Source of the DNA: Calliopsis andreniformis
Lineage: Eukaryota; Arthropoda; Insecta; Hymenoptera; Andrenidae
Direction: 5' to 3'
Length of the DNA stretch: 64,000 nt
Assembly: GCF_051401765.1 (NCBI RefSeq)
Contig: NW_027480481.1
Coordinates: 2,480,001-2,544,000 of the forward strand
Every line of letters begins with the position of its first letter. Position 1 is the stretch's first letter. The notes under the pieces are model-generated. The model was given only the letters and a program-made list of their open reading frames with translations, did no database searches and was not told the DNA's origin. Below, one piece after another: positions 12,501-25,324 of this stretch. Made by a program: the position numbers and the translations under genes.

Positions 12501-15059
12501 CCTCAAACCTCAATTCTGAATCCTCAATACTCAATCTTCAATCCTCAATCTTCAGTCCTCAATACTCAACTATCAGTCCTCAATACTCAATACTCAATCC
12601 TCAATACTCATTCTTCAATCCTCAATACCCAATCCTCAATCTTCAATCCTCATTCCTCAATCCTCAATCCTCAATCCTCATTCTTCAATCCTCAACACCC
12701 AATCCTCAATCTTCAATCCTCAATCCTCAATCCTCAGACCTCAATCCTCAATCTTCAATCCTCAATACTCAATCTTCGATCTTCAATCCTCAATCCTCAA
12801 TCCTCAATCCTCAATTCTCAATCCTCAATCTTCAATCCCCAATACTCAGTCCTCCATACTCAATCCTCAATCCTGAATCCTCAATCCTCAATCCTCAATT
12901 TTCAATCTTTAATCCTCAATCCTCAATCCTCAATCCTCAATCCTCAATCGTCAGTCTTCAATCCTCAATACTCTATCTTCAATCCTCAATCCTATATCCT
13001 CAATCCCCAAACCTCATTCTAAAATCCTCAATACCCAATCCTCAATCTTCAATCCTCAATCCTCAATACTCAATACTCAATACTCAATCCTCAATCCTCA
13101 GTCCTCAGTCCTCAAACCTCAATCCTCAATCCTCAGCCCTCATCCTCAATCCTCAATCCTCAATCCTCAATCCTCAATGTTCAATCCTCAATACCCAATC
13201 CTCAGACTTCAATCCTCAATCCTCAATCCTCAATCTTCAATCCTCAATCCTCAGTCCTCAAACCTCAATTCTGAATCCTCAATCCTGAATCCTCAATCTT
13301 CAGCCCTCAGTCCTCAACAATCAGTTGTCATTCCTCAATCCTCAATAGAATATCCTCAATTCACAGCTTTTAATACTCAATACTCTATCTGCAATCTTCC
13401 AACGTGTATCCACAAACATCAATTTTCACCACTCAACCCTCAGCACTCATCCCTCAATGTTCAATCCTCAATCCTCAGCTCTCAATCTTCGATCCTCAAT
13501 ACTGAACCTTCAAACCTCAATCCTCAATTCTCAATCATCAATCCTCAACCCTCATTCTTCAATCCTCAATACGCAATCCTCTATCTTCAGCCCTCAACCT
13601 CAATCCTCAATTCCCAATTCTCAATCCTCAATCTTCAATCCTCAATACTCAATCCTCAATCTTCAATCCTCATTCTTCAATCCTCAACACCCAATCCTCA
13701 ATCTTCAATGCTCAATCCTCAATCCTCAATTCTCAATCCTCAATCCTCAATCGTCAGGCTTCAATCCTCAATACTCAATCTTCAATCCTCAATCCTCAAT
13801 CCTCATTCCTCAGTCCTCATTCTTCAATCCTCAATACCCAATCCTCAATCTTGAATCTTCAACCCTCAAACCTCAATTCTCAATCCTCAATCCTCAGTCC
13901 TCAGACCTCAAAAATCAATCCTCAACCCTCAGCCCTCATCCTCAATCCTCAATCCTCAATCTTCAATCCTCAGTCCTCAATCCTCATGCCTCAATCCTCA
14001 ATGCTCATTCCTCAGTCATCAAACCTCAATCCTGAATCCTCAATCCTGAATCCTCAATCTTCAGACCTCAGACCTGAACAATCAGATGTCAATCCTCAAT
14101 CCTCAATAGAATGTCGTCAATTCACAGTTTTCAATACTCAATACTCAATCTGCAATCTTCAAATTTCTATCCACAAACATCAATTCTCATCACTCAACCC
14201 TCAACACTCAGTCCCCAATCCTCAATCTTCAATCCTCAATCCTCAGTCCTCAATTCTCAATCCTCAATCTTCAATCCTCAATACTCTATCTTCAATCCTC
14301 AATCCTCTATCCTCAATCCCCAAACCTCATTCTAAAATCCTCAATACCCAATCCTCAATCTTCAATCCTCAATCCTCAGTACTCAATACTCAATCCTCAA
14401 TCCTCAGTCCTCAGTCCTCAAACCTCAATCCTCAATCCTCAGCCCTCATCCTCAATCCTCAATTCTCAATCCTCAATCCTCAATGTTCAATCCTCAATAC
14501 CCAATCCTCAGTCTTCAATCCTCAATCCTCAATCCTCAATCTTCAATCCTCAATCCTCAGTACTCAAACCTCAATTCTGAATCCTCAATCCTGAATCCTC
14601 AATCTTCAGCCCTCAGTCCTCAACAATCAGTTGTCATTCCTCAATCCTCAATGGAATATCCTCAATTCACAGCTTTTAATACTCAATACTCTATCTGCAA
14701 TCTTCCAACGTGTATCCACAAACATCAATTTTCACCACTCAACCCTCAGCACTCATCCCTCAATGTTCAATCCTCAATCCTCAGCTCTCAATCTTCGATC
14801 CTCAATACTGAACCTTCAAACCTCAATCCTCAATTCTCAATCATCAATCCTCAACCCTCATTCTTCAATCCTCAATACTCAATCCTCAATCCTCAGTCCT
14901 CAGTCCTCAAACCTCAATCCTCAATCCTCAGCCCTCATCCTCAATCCTCTATCCTCAATTCTCAATCCTCAATGTTCAATCCTCAATACCCAATCCTCAG
15001 TCTTCAATCCTCAATCCTCAATCCTCAATTCTCAATCCTCAATCCTCAATCCTCAGACC

Positions 15060-16265
15060 TCAAACATCAACACTCAACCCTCAGTCCTCGACCTCAATCC
15101 ACAGCCCTCAATCCTCGATCCTCAATCTTCAATCATCAATATTCAACCTTCAATCCTCAATCCTCAGTCCTCAATACTCAAACCTCACTCCTCAATACTC
15201 AACTGTCAATCCTCAATTCTCAATACTCAATATAATAGCCTGAATTCTCAGGATTCAATACTCAAACCTCAACCCTCAATAATCAGCCCTCATCCTCAAT
15301 CCTCAATCCTCAATCCTCAACCCTCAATCTTCAATCCTCAATCCTCAATCCTCAATCCTCAACCTTCAATCCTCAATACTCAATCCCCAATTCTCAATCC
15401 TCAATCTTCAATCCCCAATACACAATCCTCAATCCTCAATCCTCAATCCTGTATCCTCAATCCTCAATCCTCAATTTTCACTCTTCAATCCTCAATCCTC
15501 AATCGTCAATCCTTGATCCTCAATCGTCAGTCTTCAATCCTCAATACTCAATCTTCAATCCTCAATGCTGAATCCTCAATCCTCAAACCTCATTCTACAA
15601 TCCTCAATGCCCAATCCTCTATCTTCAATCCTCAATCGTCAATCCTCAATACTCAATCCTCAATCCTCACTCTTCAATCCTCAATACTCAATCTTCAATC
15701 CTCAATACTCAATCTTCAATCCTCAATCCTCAATCCTCAATCCTCAATCCTCAATCCTCATTCTTCAATCCTCAACACCCAATCCTCAATCTTCAATCCT
15801 CAATCCTCAATCCTCAATCCTCAATCCTCAATCCTCATTCTACAATCCTCAATACCCAATCCTCAATCTTCAATCATCAATCCTCAATCCTCAATTCTCA
15901 AACCTCAATCCTCAGTCCTCAGCCCTCAAACCTCAATCCTCAAACCTCAGCCCTCATTCTCAATCCTCAATCCTCAATTCTCAGTCCTCAGCCCTCAAAC
16001 CTCAATCCTCAACCCTAAGACCTCATCCTCAATCCTCAATTATCAATCCTCAATCCTCATTCTTCAATCCTCAATACTCAATACTCAATCCTCAATCCTC
16101 AGTCCTCAGTCCTCAAACCTCAATCCTCAATCCTCAGCCCTCATCCTCAATCCTCTATCCTCAATTCTCAATCCTCAATGTTCAATCCTCAATACCCAAT
16201 CCTCAGTCTTCAATCCTCAATCCTCAATCCTCAATTCTCAATCCTCAATCCTCAATCCTCAGACC
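15060..16265 (+). repeat. 1206-bp higher-order repeat unit
   Basis: The string TCAAACATCAACACTC starts at 15,060 and again at 16,266, exactly 1,206 bases later; dyads are at 15239 and 16445. The unit has the same monomer order as the three units at 30,091-33,708, about 15 kb away. It parses as 173 monomers of which five are hexamers (173 x 7 minus 5 = 1206). Confidence 0.85.
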
Positions 16266-17430
16266 TCAAACATCAACACTCAACCCTCAGTCCTCGACCT
16301 CAATCCACAGCCCTCAATCCTCGATCCTCAATCTTCAATCATCAATATTCAACCTTCAATCCTCAATCCTCAGTCCTCAATACTCAAACCTCACTCCTCA
16401 ATACTCAACTGTCAATCCTCAATTCTCAATACACAATATAATAGCCTGAATTCTCAGGATTCAATACTCAAACCTCAACCCTCAATAATCAGCCCTCATC
16501 CTCAATCCTCAATCCTCAATCCTTAACCCTCAATCTTCAATCCTCAATCCTCAATCCTCAATCCTCAACCTTCAATCCTCAATACTCAATCCCCAATTCT
16601 CAATCCTCAATCTTCAATCCCCAATACACAATCCTCAATCCTCAATCCTCAATCCTGTATCCTCAATCCTCAATCCTCAATTTTCACTCTTCAATCCTCA
16701 ATCCTCAATCGTCAATCCTTGATCCTCAATCGTCAGTCTTCAATCCTCAATACTCAATCTTCAATCCTCAATGCTGAATCCTCAATCCTCAAACCTCATT
16801 CTACAATCCTCAATGCCCAATCCTCTATCTTCAATCCTCAATCGTCAATCCTCAATACTCAATCCTCAATCCTCACTCTTCAATCCTCAATACTCAATCT
16901 TCAATCCTCAATACTCAATCTTCAATCCTCAATCCTCAATCCTCAATCCTCAATCCTCAATTCTCATTCTTCAATCCTCAACACCCAATCCTCAATCTTC
17001 AATCCTCAATCCTCAATCCTCAATCCTCAATCCTCAATCCTCATTCTACAATCCTCAATACCCAATCCTCAATCTTCAATCGTCAATCCTCAATCCTCAA
17101 TTCTCAAACCTCAATCCTCAGTCCTCAGCCCTCAAACCTCAATCCTCAAACCTCAGCCCTCATTCTCAATCCTCAATCCTCAATTCTCAGTCCTCAGCCC
17201 TCAAACCTCAATCCTCAACCCTAAGACCTCATCCTCAATCCTCAATTATCAATCCTCAATCCTCAATCTTCAATCCTCAATACTCAATCTTCAATCCTCA
17301 ATCCTTAGTCCTCAAACCTCAATTCTGAATCCTCAATACTCAATCTTCAATCCTCAATCTTCAGTCCTCAATACTCAACTATCAGTCCTCAATTCTCAAT
17401 ACTCAATCCTCAATCCTCATTCTTCAATCC
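16266..17430 (+). repeat. 1206-bp higher-order repeat unit, variant end
   Basis: Follows the 15,060 unit head to tail. It matches through TAAGACC TCATCC and then, instead of TCATTCT TCAATCC TCAATAC, continues with a variant tail holding TCCTTAGTCC (near 17,302). The same tail is found near 11,777, so this is the counterpart of 10,781-11,960 in the other 5.85-kb copy. Confidence 0.78.
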
Positions 17431-17679
17431 TCAGACCTGAAACATAAATACTCAACCCTCAGTCCTCGTCCTCAATCAACAACCCTCAATCCTCGATCCT
17501 CAATTTTCAATCATCAATATTCAATCTTCAATCCTCAATCCTCAATGCTCAATACTCAATCTTAAATCCTCAACCCTCAATCTCAATACTCAACCATCAA
17601 TCCTCAATACTCAATACTCAATAGAATATCCTGAATTCTCAGGGTTCAATACTAAAACCTCAACACTCAACCCTCAATC

Positions 17680-20260
17680 CTCAATCCTCAATTCTCATTC
17701 TTCAATCCTCAACACCCAATCCTCAATCTTCAATCCTCAATTCTCAATCCTCAATCCTCAATCCTCATTCCTCATTCTACAATCCTCAATACCACATCCT
17801 CAATCTTCAATCGTCAATCCTCAATCCTCAATTCTCAAACCTCAATCCTCAGTCCTCAGCCCTCAAACCTCAATCCTCTAACCTCAGCCCTCATTCTCAT
17901 TCCTCAATCCTCAATTCTCAGTCCTCAGCACTCAAACCTCAATCCTCAACCCTAAGACCTCATCCTCAAACCTCAATTATCAATCCTCAATCCTCAATCT
18001 TCAATCCTCAATACTCAATCTTCAATCCTCAATCCTCAGTCCTCAAACCTCAATTCTGAATCCTCAATACTCAGTCTTCAATCCTCAATCTTCAGTCCTC
18101 AATACTCAACTATCAGTCCTCAATACTCAATACTCAATCCTCAATCCTCATTCTTCAATCCTCAATACCCAATCCTCAATCTTCAATCCTCATCCTGAAT
18201 CCTCAATCCTCAATCCTCATTCTTCAATCCTCAACACCCAATCCTCAATCTTCAATCCTCAATCCTCAATCCTCAGACCTCAATCCTCAATCTTCAATCC
18301 TCAATACTCAATCTTCAATCTTCAATCCTCAATCCTCAATCCTCAATTCTCAATCCTCAATCTTCAATCCCCAATACTCAGTCCTCCATACTCAATCCTC
18401 AATCCTGAATCCTCAATCCTCAATCCTCAATTTTCAATCTTTAATCCTCAATCCTCAATCCTCAATCTTCAATCCTCAATCGTCAGTCTTCAATTCTCAA
18501 TACTCAATCTTCAATCCTCCATACTAAATCCTCAATCCTCAAACCTCATTCTACAATCCTCAATAACCAATCCTCAATCTTCAATCCTCAATCCTCAATC
18601 CTCAATTCTCAAACCTCAATCCTCAGTCCTCAGCCCTCAAACCTCAATCTTCAAACCTCAGCCCTCATTCTCAATCCTCAATCCTCAATTCTCAGTCCTC
18701 AGCCCTCAAACCTCAATCCTCAACCCTAAGACCTCATCCTCAATCCTCAATTATCAATCCTCAATCCTCAATCTTCAATCCTCAATACTCAATCTACAAT
18801 CCTCAATCCTCAATTCTCAATCCTCAATCCCCAGTCCTCAGTCCTCAATCCTCAATGCTCAAACCTTAGCCCACATCCTCAATCCTCAATCCTCAATCTT
18901 CAATCCTCAATACTCAATCCTCAATCTTCAATCCTCATTCTTCAATCCTCAACACCCAATCCTCAATCTTCAATGCTCAATCCTCAATCCTCAATGCTCA
19001 ATCCTCAATCCTCAAACCACAACCCTCAATTTTCAATCCTCAATACTCAATCTGCAATCCTCAATCCTCAATCCTCAATCCTCAATCCTCATTCTTCAAT
19101 CCTCAATACCCAATCCTCAATCTTCAATCCTCAATCCACAATCCTCAACTCTCAATCCTCATTCTTCAATCCTCAACACCCAATCCTCAATCTTCAATCC
19201 TCAATCCTCAATCCTCAGACCTCAATCCTCAATCTTCAATCCTCAATACTCAATCTTCAATCCTCAATCCTCAATCCTCAATCCTCAATCCTCATTCTTC
19301 AATCCTCAACACCCAATCCTCAATCTTCAATCCTGAATCCTCAATCCTCAATTCTCAGTCCTCAATCCTCAGTCCTCAATCCTCAGACCTCAAGCATCAA
19401 ATCTCATCCCTCAGTCCTCGTACTCAATCCACAGCCCTCAATCCTGGATCATCAATCTTCAATCATCAATATTCAATCTTCAATCCTCAATCCTCAATCC
19501 TCAATACTCAGTCCTCAATCCTCAATCCTCAATCCTCAATACTCAACCATCAATTCTCAATTCTCAATACTCAAGAGAATATCCTGAATTCTCAGGATTC
19601 AATACTCAAACCTCAACACTCAACCCTCAATCCTCAATCCTCAATCCTCAATCCTCAATCTTCAATCCTCCATCCTAAATCCTCAATCCTCAATCCTCAA
19701 TCCTCAATCGTCTTGCTTCAATCCTCAATACCCAATCCTCGGTCTTCAATCTTCAATCCTCATTCCTCAATTCTCAATCCTCAATCCTCAGTCCTCAGAC
19801 CTCAAACCTCAATCCCCAATCCGCAGCCCTCATCCTCATTCCTCATTCCTCAATCGTCAATCCTCAATCCTCAATCCTCAACCCCCAATCCTCAATGTTC
19901 AATCCTCAATACCCAATCCTCAGTCTTCAATCCTCAATCCTCAATCCTCAATCCTCAATCTTCAATCCTCAATCCTCAATCCTCAATCCTCAATCCACTA
20001 TCCTCAATCCTCAATCATCAATTTTCAATCCTTAATACTCAACTTTCAATCCTCAATCCTCAAACCTCAATCCTTTATCCTCAATCGTCAGTCTTCAATC
20101 CTCAATATCCAACTTTCAATCTTCAATCCTCAATCCTCAATCCTCAATTCTCAATCCTCAATCCCCAGTCCTCAGTCCTCAAACTTCAATGCTCAAACCT
20201 TAGCCCACATCGTCAGTCCTCAATCCTCAATCCTCAATCTTCAATCCTCAATCCTCATAC
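17680..20260 (+). repeat. Condensed collinear recopy of about 2.3-6.2 kb
   Basis: Three successive blocks match the start of the window in the same order with increasing deletions. About 18.0-18.97 kb matches about 2.66-3.6 kb (shift 15,363, seen at AGTCCTCCATACTC and CAATAACCAATCC). About 19.37-19.75 kb matches 3.74-4.12 kb (shift 15,629, including the dyad at 19583-19596). About 19.68-20.25 kb matches 5.64-6.2 kb (shift 14,040). The 557-bp tandem pair of the left copy is missing here. The most economical reading is an old large duplication later eroded by internal deletion. Confidence 0.7.
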
Positions 20261-21168
20261 CTCAAACATCAACACTCAACCCACAGTCCTCGTCCTCAGT
20301 CCACAACCCTCAATCCTCGACCTCAATCTTCAATCCTCATTCTTCCATCCTCAACACCCAATCCTCAATCTTCAATCCTCAATCCACAATCCTCAATTCT
20401 GAATACTCAATCCTCAATCCTCAGACCTCAAGCATCAATACTCAAGCCTCAGTCCTCGTCCTCAATCCACAACCATCAATCCTCAATCCTCAATCTTCAA
20501 TCATCAATATTCAATCTTCAGTCCTCAATCCTAAATCCTCAATCCTCAATCCTTAATCCTCAATTTTCAATCCGCAATACCCAATCCTCAATCTTCAATC
20601 CTCAATCCTCAATCCTCAATCCTCAATCCTCGATCCTCAATCCTCAATCCTCAGTCCTCAAAACTCAAACCTGAATCCTCAATCCTGAATCCTCAACTTT
20701 CAGAACTCAGTCCTCAACAATCAGTTGCCAATTCTCAATCCTCAATAGAATATAATCAACTCACAGTTTTCAATACTCAATACTCAATCTGCAATCTTCA
20801 AATTTCTATCCACAAACATCAATTCTCATCACTCAACCCTCAACACTCAGTCCCCAATCCTCAATCTTCAATCCTCAATACTGAATCCTCAATTTTCACT
20901 CTTCAATCCTCAATCCTCAATCGTCAATCCTCGATCCTCAATCGTCAGTCTTCCATCCTCAATACTCAATCTTCAATCCTCAATGCTCAATCCTCAATCC
21001 TCAAACCTCATTCTACAATCCTCAATGCCCAATCCTCTATCTTCAATCCTCAATCGTCAATCCTCAATACTCAATCCTCAATCCTCACTCTTCAATCCTC
21101 AATACTCAATCTTCAATCCTCAATACTCAATCTTCAATCCTCAATCCTCAATCCTCAATCCTCAATTC
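20135..21168 (+). repeat. 1.03-kb dispersed block, copy 1
   Basis: Matches 27655-28688 with an exact shift of 7,520, and about 19,970-20,870 matches 23,160-24,060 with a shift of 3,187. Markers are CCACAGTCCTCGTCCTCAG, the TCCTCGACCTC hexamer string, AAAACTCAAACCTG, and one diverged module at 20717-20853. It ends where this copy continues TCAATTC TCAAACC and the 28.7-kb copy continues TCAATTC TCATTCT. Confidence 0.8.
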
Positions 21169-22164
21169 TCAAACCTCAATCCTCAGTCCTCAGCCCTCAA
21201 ACCTCATTCCTCAAACCTCAGCCCTCATTCTCAATCCTCAATCCTCAATTCTCAGTCCTCAGCCCACAAACCTCAATCCTCAACCCTAAGACCTCATCCT
21301 CAATCCTCAATTATCAATCCTCAATCCTCAATCCTCATTCTTCAATCCTCAATACCCAATCCTCAATCTTCAGTCCTCAATCCTCAATACTCAATACTCA
21401 ATCCTCAATCCTCAGTCCTCAGTCCTCAAACCTCAATCCTCAACCCTCAGCCCTCATCCTCAATCCTCAATCCTCAATTCTCAATCCTCAATGTTCAATC
21501 CTCAATACCCAATCCTCAGTCTTCAATCCTCAATCCTCAATCCTCAATCTTCAATCCTCAATCCTCAGTCCTCAAATCTCAATTCTGAATCCTCAATCCT
21601 GAATCCTCAATCTTCAGCCCTCAGTCCTCAACAATCAGTTGTCATTCCTCAATCCTCAATAGAATATCCTCAATTCACAGCTTTTAATACTCAATACTCA
21701 ATCTGCAATCTTCCAACGTGTATCCACAAACATCAATTTTCACCACTCAACCCTCAGCACACATTCCACAATGTTCAATCCTCAATCCTCAGCTCTCGTC
21801 TTCGATTCTCAATACTGAACCTTCAAACCTCAATCCTCAATTCTCAATCATCAATCCTCAACCCTCATTCTTCAATCCTCAATACGCAATCCTCAATCTT
21901 CAGTCCTCAACCTCAATCCTCAATTCCCAATTCTCAATCCTCAATCCTCAATCCTCAATCCTCATACCACAAACATCAATATTCAACCCTCAGTCCTCGT
22001 CCTCAATCGACAAACCTCAATCCTCAACCCTCAATCTTCAATCATCAATATTCAATCTTCAATCCTCAATACTCAATCCTCAATCCTCAATCCTCAATCC
22101 TCAATCTTCAATCCCCAATACTCAATCTTCAATCCTCAATCCTCAATAATCAATCCTGAATCCT

Positions 22165-22920
22165 CATTCTTCAATCCTCAATACCCAATCCTCAATCTTC
22201 AATCCACAATCCCCAATCCTCAGTTCGCAATCCTCAATCCTCAATCCTCAGACCTCAGGCATCAATACTCTACCCTCAGTCCTCGTCCTCAATCCACAAC
22301 CCTTAATCCTCAATCCTCAATCTTCATTCATCAATATTCAACCTTCTATCCTCAATCCTCAATCCTCAATCCTCAATCCTCAATCCTCAATCTTCAATCC
22401 TCAACACCCAATCCTCAATCTTCAATCCTCAATCCTCAATCCTCAATCCTCAACCCTCAAACCTCAATCCTCTGTCCTCAAACCTCAATCCTGAATCCTC
22501 AATCTTCAATCCTCAATACTCAATCTTCAATAATCAATCCTCAATTCTCAATTCTCAATCCTCAATCCTCAATCCTCAATCCTCATTCTTCAACCCTCAA
22601 TACCCAATCCTCAATCTTCAATCCACATTCCCCAATCCTCAGTTCGCAATCCTCAATCCTCAATCCTCAGACCTCAGGCATCAATACTCTACCCTCAGTC
22701 CTCGTCCTCAATCCACAACCCTGAATCCTCAACCCTCAATCTTCATTCATCAATATTCAACCTTCTATCCTCAATCCTCAATCCTCAATCCTCAATCCTC
22801 AATCCTCAATCTTCAATCCTCAACACCCAATCCTCAATCTTCAATCCTCAATCCTCAATCCTCAATCCTCAATCCTCAAACCTCAATCCTCTGTCCTCAA
22901 ACCTCAATCCTGAATCCTCA
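22165..22920 (+). repeat. 419-bp tandem pair
   Basis: The string CAGTTCGCAATCC at 22,221 recurs at 22,640, a shift of 419. Both copies carry AGACCTCAGGCATCAATAC, ACCTTCTATCC and TCTGTCCTCAAACC. Related single copies occur near 26.28 and 29.31 kb. Substitutions such as CCACAATCC against CCACATTCC separate the two. Confidence 0.72.
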
Positions 22921-23159
22921 ATGCTGAATCCTCAATCTTCAGCACTCAGTCCTCAACAATCAGTTGTCAATCCTCAATCCTCAATAGAATGTCATCAATT
23001 CACATTTCTCAATACTCAATACTCAATCTGCAATCTTCAAATCTCTATACACAGATATCAATTCTCATCACTCAACCATCAACACTCAGTCCTCAATGTT
23101 CAATCCTCAATCCTCAATTCTCAATAGTCAATCCTCAATACTGAATCTTCAATCCTCAA

Positions 23160-24060
23160 TCCTCAATCCTCAATCCTCAATCCACAATCCTCAATCCTCA
23201 ATCATCAATTTTCAATCCTTAATACTCAACTTTCAATCCTCAATCCTCAAACCTCAATCCTTAATCCTCAATCGTCAGTCTTCAATCCTCAATATCCAAC
23301 TTTCAATCTTCAATCCTCAATCCTCAATCCTCAATTCTCAATCCTCAATCCCCAGTCCTCAGTCCTCAAACTTCAATGCTCAAACCTTAGCCCACATCGT
23401 CAGTCCTCAATCCTCAATCCTCAATCTTCAATCCTCAATCCTCATACCTCAAACATCAACACTCAACCCTCAGTCCTCGTCCTCAGTCCACAACCCTCAA
23501 TCCTCGACCTCAATCTTCTATCCTCATTCTTCCATCCTCAACACCCAATCCTCAATCTTCAATCCTCAATCCTCAATCCTCAATTCTCAATCCTCAATCC
23601 TCAATCCTCAGACCTCAAACATCAATACTCAAGCCTCAGTCCTCGTCCTCAATCCACAACCATCAATCGTCAATCCTCAATCTTCAATCATCAATATTCA
23701 ATCTTCAGTCCTCAATCCTAAATCCTCAATCCTCAATCCTTAATCCTCAATTTTCAATCCGCAATACCCAATCCTCAATCTTCAATCCTCAATCCTCAAT
23801 CCTCAATCCTCAATCCTCGATCCTCAATCCTCAATCCTCAGTCCTCAAAACTCAAACCTGAATCCTCAATCCTGAATCCTCAACCTTCAGAACTCAGTCC
23901 TCAACAATCAGTTGCCAATTCTCAATCCTCAATAGAATATAATCAACTCACAGTTTTCAATACTCAATACTCAATCTGCAATCTTCAAATTTCTATCTAC
24001 AAACATCAATTCTCATCACTCAATCCTCAACACTCAGTCCCCAATCCTCAATCTTCAATC
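23160..24060 (+). repeat. 1.03-kb dispersed block, partial copy
   Basis: Matches about 19,970-20,870 with a constant shift of 3,187, checked at ATTTTCAATCC (23,208), ATCCCCAG (23,348) and AAACTCAAAC (23,848). It includes a diverged module at about 23904-24040. Confidence 0.75.
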
Positions 24061-24767
24061 ATCAATACTCAATCCCCAATTCTCAATTCTCAATCTTCAA
24101 TCCCCAATACTCAATCCTCAATCCTCAATCCTCAATCCTGAATCCTTAATCCTCAATCCTCAATTTTCACTCTTCAATCCTCAATCCTCAATCGTCAATC
24201 CTCGATCCTCAATCGTCAGTCTTCAATCCTCAATACTCAATCTTCAATCCTCAATACTCAATCTTCAATCCTCAATCCTCAATCCTCAATCCTCAATTCT
24301 CATTCTTCTATCCTCAACACCCAATCCTCAATCTTCAATCCTCAATCCTCAATCCTCAATCCTCAATCCTCAATCCTCATTCTACAATCCTCAATACCCA
24401 ATCCTCAATCTTCAATCGTCAATCCTCAATCCTCAATTCTCAAACCTCAACCCTCAGACCTCAGCCCTCAAACCTCAATCCTCAAGCCTCAGCCCTCATT
24501 CTCAATCCTCAATCCTCAATTCTCAGTCCTCAGCCCACAAACCTCAATCCTCAACCCTAAGACCTCATCCTCAATCCTCAATTATCAATCCTCAATCCTC
24601 AATCTTCAATCCTCAATACTCAATCTTCAATCCTCAATCCTCAGTCCTCAAACCTCAATTCTGAATCCTCAATACTCAATCTTCAATCCTCAATCTTCAG
24701 TCCTCAATACTCAACTATCAGTCCTCAATTCTCAATACTCAACCCTCAATCCTCATTCTTCAATCCT

Positions 24768-25324
24768 CAATACCCAATCCTCAACCTTCAATCCTCATTC
24801 CTCAATCCTCAATCCTCAATCCTCAATCCTCAGACCTGAAACATAAATACTCAACCCTCAGTCCTCGTCCTCAATCAACAACCCTCAATCCTCGATCCTC
24901 AATCTTCAATCATCAATATTCAATCTTCAATCCTCAATCCTCAATGCTCAATACTCAATCTTAAATCCTCAATCCTCAATCTCAATACTCAACCATCAAT
25001 CCTCAATTCTCAATACTCAATAGAATATCCTGAATTCTCAGGGTTCAATACTAAAACCTCAACACTCAACCCTCAATCCTCAATCCTCAATCCGCAATCC
25101 TCAACCTTCAATCCTCAATACTCAATCGTCAATCCTCCATTCTCAATCCTCAATTCTCAATCCTCAATCGTCAGGACTCAATCCTCAATACTCAATCCTC
25201 AATCCTCAGTCCTCAGACCTCACACCTCAATCCCCAACCCTCAGCCCTCATCCTCATTCCTCAATCCTCAATCGTCAATCTTCAACCCTCAATCCTCAAC
25301 CCTCAATCCTCAATGTTCAATCCT
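24768..25324 (+). repeat. 557-bp unit, dispersed single copy
   Basis: Single copy of the unit that is in tandem at 4411-5524, shifted by 20,357 from the first. The dyad is at 25029-25042. Differences include CAATCGTCAATCCTCC for CAATCTTCAATCCTCC and CACACCTCAATCC for CATACCTCAATCC. Confidence 0.8.

Larger units (their letters stand above)
12061..17520 (+). repeat. 5.85-kb segmental tandem duplication, copy 2
   Basis: Collinear with 6,206-12,060. Landmarks include the diverged modules at 13316, 14076 and 14622 (copy 1: 7951, 8711 and 9257, each exactly 5,365 earlier) and dyads at 15239-15252 and 16445-16458. Relative to copy 1 it lacks 490 bp near 12,960 (7 x 70), and at about 14,879 it departs from the copy 1 sequence at about 9,514. 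Its right flank is the undisturbed arrangement also seen at 4.5 and 24.9 kb. Confidence 0.8.
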
